A stretch of DNA of 64,000 nt from Symsagittifera roscoffensis (taxonomy: Eukaryota; Xenacoelomorpha; Acoela; Convolutidae): the NCBI RefSeq assembly GCF_963678635.1, contig NC_087062.1, positions 15,489,789 through 15,553,788 on the forward strand. Reading direction: 5' to 3'. Shown here piece after piece: positions 59,234 to 64,000 of this stretch (its first letter is position 1; every line of letters starts with the position of its first letter). Made by a program: the position numbers and the translations under genes. Under the pieces are notes generated by a model, which did not search any database, was not told where the DNA came from, and saw only the letters and a program-made list of their open reading frames with translations.

Positions 59234-59320
59234 GGACAGTGGTGATGGTGTCGTAGGATCCAGCTTTTTGTATTCCGTCAGTGCTACATGCAGTTGACCT
59301 GCTGCATCTAGTTTTGTTCC

Positions 59321-60451
59321 TTACTGTCTTATTTCCACCTGTTCCAAGCCATAGGGCGCCTTATATTTTCTCGTGGCAAATTTCATGTCGTCCACCAGTG
59401 CGACGTGCCCCTCCATCACGATCATCCTGCCATCATCCCATATGGGTAACATGTTCTCAAGTCCCTCCTTCTCAAGAGTTCTCAAGACCTTCCGCACCTC
59501 ATACCCTGGGGGCTGCGAACCTCTACTCTTTTTCGCTTGCGTCGTCCACGAATTTACCTTCATCTCGCTGGTATGGAAGTAGACCGCCGCCGTGTAGCCA
59601 ATGAACAGGGGGTCCCAGCCATCAGTGAAATCCTTCTGCATTTCCTCCGTCGTCATCCTCGCCATTATGGAGGGAACTACCAAGGGACTATTCATTCCTA
59701 AGGTCATCCTCCTGACTATTGGGAACTCAGGCATGGTGGCCGGGAGGATTTTTTTCTCCATTATGGTCTCCAGCTCCCTCTTCACCAGTGCGAAGCACTC
59801 CTTCCAGGCAGGAATTCTCAAGATTTCTCGTCCGTCCGCCGTCAATGGGTTCAAGTTCAAGAATTTGGGATACATTTCAATGGGACCCTCTCGCTTGCCT
59901 CCCATTCTACATTGCATTTGCCCCCTGAAGTTGTACACTATCAGCTCGGCATCTTTCACCTTTCCAAAGAGTACCGTGTTGCTCATTCGCCCTCTGAGCA
60001 CCTCCTGCTGACACCAATTTAACGCCGTCCCATCCAGTATACTGATAAGGCTCAAGTGCATTACAGAGTGACGATACGTTGTCACCAGGGGGTCTGGGAA
60101 CGCGTACGTCACTGCTGGACCATAAATGCAGGTCACCACCTCCTCTAGGCCCCGGATTATCCCCATTGGGTCCGACCTCATTGCCAGGCATAGGTCCGTC
60201 AGCAGAGGCATCCCTCTGTTCGTCTTCTTCCATTCTTCTCTCGAAGTTGGATTCTCATCTTCACCCGTCATGTGTCGATTTTGCATCATGAGGTATTGCA
60301 CTAGCAACGTCTTCAATCCTGCGGCACACTTGTAGGAGCTGGTTTCAATGCTCAAGTGGACTCTCCCCATAAACAGAGGCTCTCCATATTCCATTAATCG
60401 ATGAAACGACACCAATTCCCCATGGGTCAAGAGCACTAGTGCAGGTACCCA
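59321..60451 (-). CDS. Giant unknown protein, ORF D (at least 371 codons)
   Basis: Same frame as ORFs B and E. It opens after a TGA at 60452-60454, overlaps the end of ORF C by 16 nt and ends at TAA 59321-59323. Its start has no ATG near the overlap, so it is best read as a continuation of ORF C after a one-base frame change. The sequence looks globular, with many Met, Trp and aromatic residues (KDFTDGWDPLFIGYTAAVYF) and a Cys/Trp patch (ALNWCQQEVLRG). I recognise no family. The ORF is free of repeats and of the long A/T runs typical of the surrounding DNA. Confidence 0.6.
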   Translation of the reverse strand, partial: WVPALVLLTHGELVSFHRLMEYGEPLFMGRVHLSIETSSYKCAAGLKTLLVQYLMMQNRHMTGEDENPTSREEWKKTNRGMPLLTDLCLAMRSDPMGIIRGLEEVVTCIYGPAVTYAFPDPLVTTYRHSVMHLSLISILDGTALNWCQQEVLRGRMSNTVLFGKVKDAELIVYNFRGQMQCRMGGKREGPIEMYPKFLNLNPLTADGREILRIPAWKECFALVKRELETIMEKKILPATMPEFPIVRRMTLGMNSPLVVPSIMARMTTEEMQKDFTDGWDPLFIGYTAAVYFHTSEMKVNSWTTQAKKSRGSQPPGYEVRKVLRTLEKEGLENMLPIWDDGRMIVMEGHVALVDDMKFATRKYKAPYGLEQVEIRQ

Positions 60452-60899
60452 TCAACTCGAAGTGTCTCCACTCCCCGACTAAACATGTATGCTGGACCCA
60501 TGTTGAACAAGTATCTGGGGTAGACCAAATACAGGGCCAAGAGCAGGCTGATGGGCATGCCCAGTATCTCCTGCACGAAGGCTCCAAAGATAGTCGCCGT
60601 GGTACCGAATATTCCTGCCAAGAATTCCTTCTCCCAGCAAGGACTCAAGAACTTGAGAATCTCGTAATCCCTCCGAGTCTTCAATTCGCCTTTGGCGTGC
60701 TCTCTCCAGAACCCTGCGATCGTCACTTCATTGGCGGCCGAGACAAATCTAGCCACCGTCATGTCTCTTACTTCGGCCAGCTCCAGTTGCTTCTCTAGGA
60801 AACTCCAGACTTGCTTCACGAGGAGTGGTGCTTCCTCCCTTGTCTTATTCGTGGCGTTCTCCAGCCTTGGTGTCAAAAATGGCCACCAGCCATTCTCTT
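60436..60899 (-). CDS. Giant unknown protein, ORF C (about 150 codons)
   Basis: Bridges ORFs B and D in a different frame. Open from just after a TAG near 60900 to TAG at 60436. Overlaps ORF B by about 50 nt around a run of five T (plus-strand AAAAA near 60876) and ORF D by 16 nt beside a run of three G. It contains a hydrophobic stretch (about residues 88-122, IFGAFVQEILGMPISLLLAL) that could be a membrane helix or a buried helix. One added and one lost base would put B, C and D in one frame. Confidence 0.55.
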
Positions 60900-62554
60900 C
60901 CTAATTGCTTTTCCGTCTCGGCCACATTTCTTCTCTCGTTACTGGGACCTCTAGACTTGCTGGTGGAGTTCGTGATCTTCACATCCATACTCCGAAACCA
61001 CAGGCTGGCCGTTAATTTGCTTATCGCCGGGTGATCGTCCCCGATGACTGGGCTGAACTTGAGCTGCCTGGCAAAGTTCGATATCTCTAGCAAGAGCACC
61101 TCGTCTAATACGATCAGGATGTCGGCTAGGCCATAAAAGCCCCTCAGTGCATGAGATATGTCCGCCCATGCCGCCGCCAATTCTGACTTGCGAAGCCTCA
61201 GGTTCGATGGCTCCAACTCCCGATTGGGGGCTGCCATTAGAATCCGCCATTCACTCCCTTCTGCTATCAGGATCAAGACCGCGTACACGAACTGTAGGGC
61301 GGGTGGCATATTCGCGTATCCAGGGGATGTGGTAAACACCACCTTCGTCTTGGACCTGAATCTCGAGACAACATTCTCTTGCACTTCATTCATCGCCGCA
61401 AACAATGCTTGAATGGCTTCCCATATCTTCCTCGATGTCGGAATTTCATCGCCCTTTAGTTGCTCAAGAAGTCCCATCGCGTGCAGGTGATCATTCATCC
61501 CTGCAAACAACAGCAGCTCAGGTTCACAGGGCATCTCCGACTTTATTGCCACTACCAGAGTTAACATCTGATTCAATTCAGCACCTGGCAAAGAGTATAT
61601 CAAAGTCTCCGGCCAGAACAACTTGGGAGACGTTCCTTCGAAGTCTGATCCCGCCACAATGACTACTCTCGCAGCAGCTGGGTCTGCTCTATCATACACT
61701 GCCAGGGTTTTGGCCAGCTGGGTACTCCCACAGGGCTTCCCGTACCTGGGATCTTCCGCCAATTTCGAGCCTTCGTAAGCGGCATCTGGCAATCCCGTTC
61801 CTCCCGGATTGAGTAGCTTGTCTACCACCTTCAACTGTGCCGGGGTTGCCAACCTGATCCTGGCGATGCTAGTTCGGTGCTTGGGAGGTTCTGCTATAAG
61901 TCCCGGACTCCCCAGCAGCTTGAGAGGTCTGTAGTAAATGGGTCCCATGATCGTTTTTGTGGGAATTCCCGTCAGGTCTGTGGTCTCCATCAACTTCGCT
62001 CTCGAGAAGTGCGCCTCATGAGCTTTCAACCAGTCCACGCAATGATGCCTATTCAAATCCTCGTGTGATACTCGTTCGATCCCCAGGGTTTCCGCCAATT
62101 CTTGCCTGCATTCCAAACTCTCTAGATCCAGTTCTTTCACCTTCTCAGGATATCTCAAGCGAGCGGTCTCCATAGACTTATTTTCCCGTTTGCTCTCTGC
62201 CACTACCACTGAGGATATCGCCGAGCTTGGAGGTGTTGATGACGTCACCTCCTCAGACTCCATTGGCGTGGCACTCTGCAATCTGGTCTGGCTGCTCCTT
62301 GAACTGTCTCTAGTGTCAACTCTCGGTCCCAAGCGAACAGACAAGGCCCTTGAGGCCAGGAATGGTGGGTTCGGAGGTGGTCCTAAAGTGAATTGGGCTG
62401 TCTCTAGCAGATCCGCCTCCAGCGCATTTATGTGTTCTTGGAAGACGTCGTTTAGCCACTCTGCTCCCCTCGGTCTATCAAAATGGATTCCATCACTGGA
62501 GTCCCTCTTTCTCCATGCGCTCTGCCACGTCCAACAGTCTGACAGGGAGCACAC
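60845..62554 (-). CDS. Giant unknown protein, ORF B: SGNH block V and a second SGNH-like domain
   Basis: 569 codons from a nominal GTG; the true entry is probably by continuation of ORF A. Residues 20-24 (DGIHF) give the D-x-x-H block V of the SGNH domain begun in ORF A, followed by its C-terminal helix. After a Ser/Pro-rich linker (60-130) and a helical region, a second SGNH-like domain spans about 294-510: VVIVAGSD at block I (Ser-Asp order reversed, so the nucleophile is doubtful), SLPGAE at block II (321-326), FAGMND at block III (Gly and Asn kept) and DDHP at 506-509 as a possible block V. It also has ILMAAPNRE and LIVLDEVL strands. Probably a paralogous, possibly inactive, copy. Confidence 0.65.
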   Translation of the reverse strand: MCSLSDCWTWQSAWRKRDSSDGIHFDRPRGAEWLNDVFQEHINALEADLLETAQFTLGPPPNPPFLASRALSVRLGPRVDTRDSSRSSQTRLQSATPMESEEVTSSTPPSSAISSVVVAESKRENKSMETARLRYPEKVKELDLESLECRQELAETLGIERVSHEDLNRHHCVDWLKAHEAHFSRAKLMETTDLTGIPTKTIMGPIYYRPLKLLGSPGLIAEPPKHRTSIARIRLATPAQLKVVDKLLNPGGTGLPDAAYEGSKLAEDPRYGKPCGSTQLAKTLAVYDRADPAAARVVIVAGSDFEGTSPKLFWPETLIYSLPGAELNQMLTLVVAIKSEMPCEPELLLFAGMNDHLHAMGLLEQLKGDEIPTSRKIWEAIQALFAAMNEVQENVVSRFRSKTKVVFTTSPGYANMPPALQFVYAVLILIAEGSEWRILMAAPNRELEPSNLRLRKSELAAAWADISHALRGFYGLADILIVLDEVLLLEISNFARQLKFSPVIGDDHPAISKLTASLWFRSMDVKITNSTSKSRGPSNERRNVAETEKQLGREWLVAIFDTKAGERHE

Positions 62555-64000
62555 TCTTCCGGTGGATGTCTCTTATCCCCTTGTTTAGGTTCCGCACCTT
62601 CTCGTTCATCTCCAAGGCGTGCTGATCAAACATCATGTTGTAGGGGACAGTACATATCGTCAACAAGATGGGGTCCATCTGAATCCTCAGTTCCTCAGAA
62701 AGGCAGCTCACCTTATCGTGCAGCCTTGTTATTTTCCTCGCTTCACCCCTTGATACATCGTTGGTCCCGATCATCAGGGTCACCGTGTATACTTTGGTCA
62801 TCCCCAGCATGTCAAGCGTTGCTAACATCTGTGGCGTGGCAGCTCCAGCGAAACTCAAGATTCCCGTCTGCCAGTGCGATCGGATCCGGGTCAACACCCG
62901 CACCAGGCTGTCCCCTACGATTAGATGAACCGCACCTTCTGGTACCCGGGGTGGCGCCATGTATTGCACCCAGGCCGCATCATGAAAGCAGTCTCTCCTA
63001 GCTTTCTGCTCCGTACTCCAGTCCAGCCGATTGTGCCTGTGGTACCTCCCCTCTGTATTCTTCTTATAACTCAAGATCACGACACTCCTAACCGGCTGCT
63101 CCCTCCACGTCGGGGGAGGCTCCGGTCTTGCCGAACTCTCACGACTCTTTTGTCGCAATCTCTCGCCCAGTTCTCTCAGACGCGATGAGCCGCCGCTCAC
63201 CTGACCGTCACTCGAGGTCGAGGTTGGGGTATATCCCGGCAGCTCCACATCCATCAGTGGGCGTATGGGTTGCGTCTCTAGGCTACGCAAGGAAGACGTT
63301 GCGTCATTCGGTATCCAAACTTCCAACCCTTCACTCATGTGTTCACGGGCCTCGCGGTCAAGGTTGAACCGTGCTCTTGCTCTGGGGGCCTCATCCACCT
63401 CCATACGTGACTCTGGCCTCGAGCTGGTGACCACTCGCTCCTTCGGCCTGGCTCCCTTCTGTGCATCAAGCTCGCGTTGTCGTTGTTCTATTCTGTCTAA
63501 TTCCGACCTCAGTTGATCACGATTTGCGGCGTTCTCCCGCACCCTTAACTCCTGTTGATGCTCAGCTTTTTGTATCTCAAGCAACCTCAGAGCCTGGTCT
63601 CGCTCATTGACCGCCTGGTCCCTTTCCAGCTGAACCTTCTCCCGATCCAGATTTGCCTGATCCCGATCGAGGTTCGCCTTATTCCTTTCCTTCTGCGTCT
63701 TCTCGAGCTCTTTCTTTAGAACACCTAGATCCGGATATGCCTCGGTCGTCTGTTGCATTCGTGACATCGATGGCACCCTACTCGAGCTCTGGCTGGTGGA
63801 CCTTACTGTTGGCCTAGTCGGTAGTGGGAATTCCCCTGCGCCATATTCGGTATTGTTATTCAGGCCAGGATTCCTTGCCAAGTCAAAACCCCTTACTCCT
63901 CCATCCACATTCCAAGACAACCATCTGGTCTGTTCTTGGTTCGATATTCCCTCGGTGGTGTAGCCGATCATCAAGACAGCCTCCGTTGCAGACTCCCTGC
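62493..64000 (-). CDS. Giant unknown protein, ORF A: coiled coil and SGNH hydrolase N-half (partial)
   Basis: Open from the window edge, so the N-terminus may lie outside; an in-frame ATG lies at about 63971. Counting from the codon at 63974: a long charged coiled coil at 83-172 (repeats such as NLDRDQANLDREKVQLERDQ), a Pro/Ser/Arg-rich linker, then an SGNH hydrolase from about 345. Its block I is VGDS at 353-356 (catalytic Ser), block II FAGA at 375-378, and block III IGTND at 402-406 (oxyanion Asn). The frame stops at 62493 before block V, which is found at once in ORF B, one base over. SGNH enzymes cleave esters; here the substrate is unknown. Confidence 0.7.
   Translation of the reverse strand, partial: RESATEAVLMIGYTTEGISNQEQTRWLSWNVDGGVRGFDLARNPGLNNNTEYGAGEFPLPTRPTVRSTSQSSSRVPSMSRMQQTTEAYPDLGVLKKELEKTQKERNKANLDRDQANLDREKVQLERDQAVNERDQALRLLEIQKAEHQQELRVRENAANRDQLRSELDRIEQRQRELDAQKGARPKERVVTSSRPESRMEVDEAPRARARFNLDREAREHMSEGLEVWIPNDATSSLRSLETQPIRPLMDVELPGYTPTSTSSDGQVSGGSSRLRELGERLRQKSRESSARPEPPPTWREQPVRSVVILSYKKNTEGRYHRHNRLDWSTEQKARRDCFHDAAWVQYMAPPRVPEGAVHLIVGDSLVRVLTRIRSHWQTGILSFAGAATPQMLATLDMLGMTKVYTVTLMIGTNDVSRGEARKITRLHDKVSCLSEELRIQMDPILLTICTVPYNMMFDQHALEMNEKVRNLNKGIRDIHRKSVLPVRLLDVAERMEKEGLQ

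Noticed and set aside
60434-60438. TAGTG overlap of ORFs C and D read as bacterial translational coupling
   Set aside because: The window is eukaryotic (spliced gene, LINE); the nominal GTG/TTG starts are unlikely and a frame change explains the overlap better.
55316-64000. Reading the minus-strand block as a Maverick/Polinton, LTR element or Helitron
   Set aside because: No polymerase B, integrase, ATPase, protease, RT, RNase H, Rep or helicase motif could be found in any of the five frames.

Overview
This window looks like metazoan nuclear DNA: AT-rich, full of introns and transposable elements, with GT-AG splice sites whose acceptors are mostly short T-runs ending in TTTCAG or TTTTAG. That acceptor style fits a nematode-like animal but does not prove it, and I do not assign a species. 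No bacterial operon, CRISPR array or rRNA is visible.

Region 1 (about 3980-35850, plus strand) is the 3' part of a gene for a type I membrane protein with fibronectin type III (FN3) repeats. Ten exons can be placed, and each junction keeps the reading frame. The last three encode a juxtamembrane segment with one transmembrane helix, a tiny cytoplasmic exon and an Asn/Pro/Tyr-rich tail ending in TAG at 35850. Most FN3 exons begin and end in phase 1. Two FN3 modules share the same two-exon split (a 238-nt exon ending in phase 2, then a 158 or 161-nt exon).

The introns of this gene are packed with repeats. These are a 1362-bp tandem unit with palindromic minisatellites (1-2640, third copy 6656-7640); a hAT-like MITE family (ends CAGGGGCGGAT, 8-bp target duplications); a family with two terminal hairpins that resembles non-autonomous Helitron/Helentron elements; a decayed CR1-like LINE (18930-23280) with its own SGNH-esterase ORF and an internally deleted reverse transcriptase; and several foldback elements.

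Region 2 (35851-55315) has no clear complete gene. It holds a G-rich minisatellite, a roughly 170-bp satellite, a long foldback, a possible orphan exon (43726-43872), and a 1290-bp tandem array (44413-50270) whose units end in the same hairpin as the dispersed Helitron-like copies and carry a minus-strand open frame of about 200 codons. An 800-bp tandem duplication follows.

Region 3 (55316-64000, minus strand, continuing past the window end) is the surprise: about 8.7 kb of GC-richer, apparently intronless coding sequence in five consecutive open frames (at least 493, 569, 146, 371 and 1305 codons), separated by three frame changes and one in-frame TAA. The first frame has a long coiled coil and the front half of an SGNH hydrolase; the second opens with that domain's D-x-x-H block and then carries a second, degenerate SGNH-like domain; the last has a basic nuclear-localisation-like stretch, a cysteine cluster and a SUMO-interaction-like C-terminus. 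I recognise no polymerase, integrase, capsid or transposase in it. It is most likely one very large protein or polyprotein of unknown type (mobile element, viral remnant or unusual host gene), either mildly decayed, carrying assembly indels, or using recoding.
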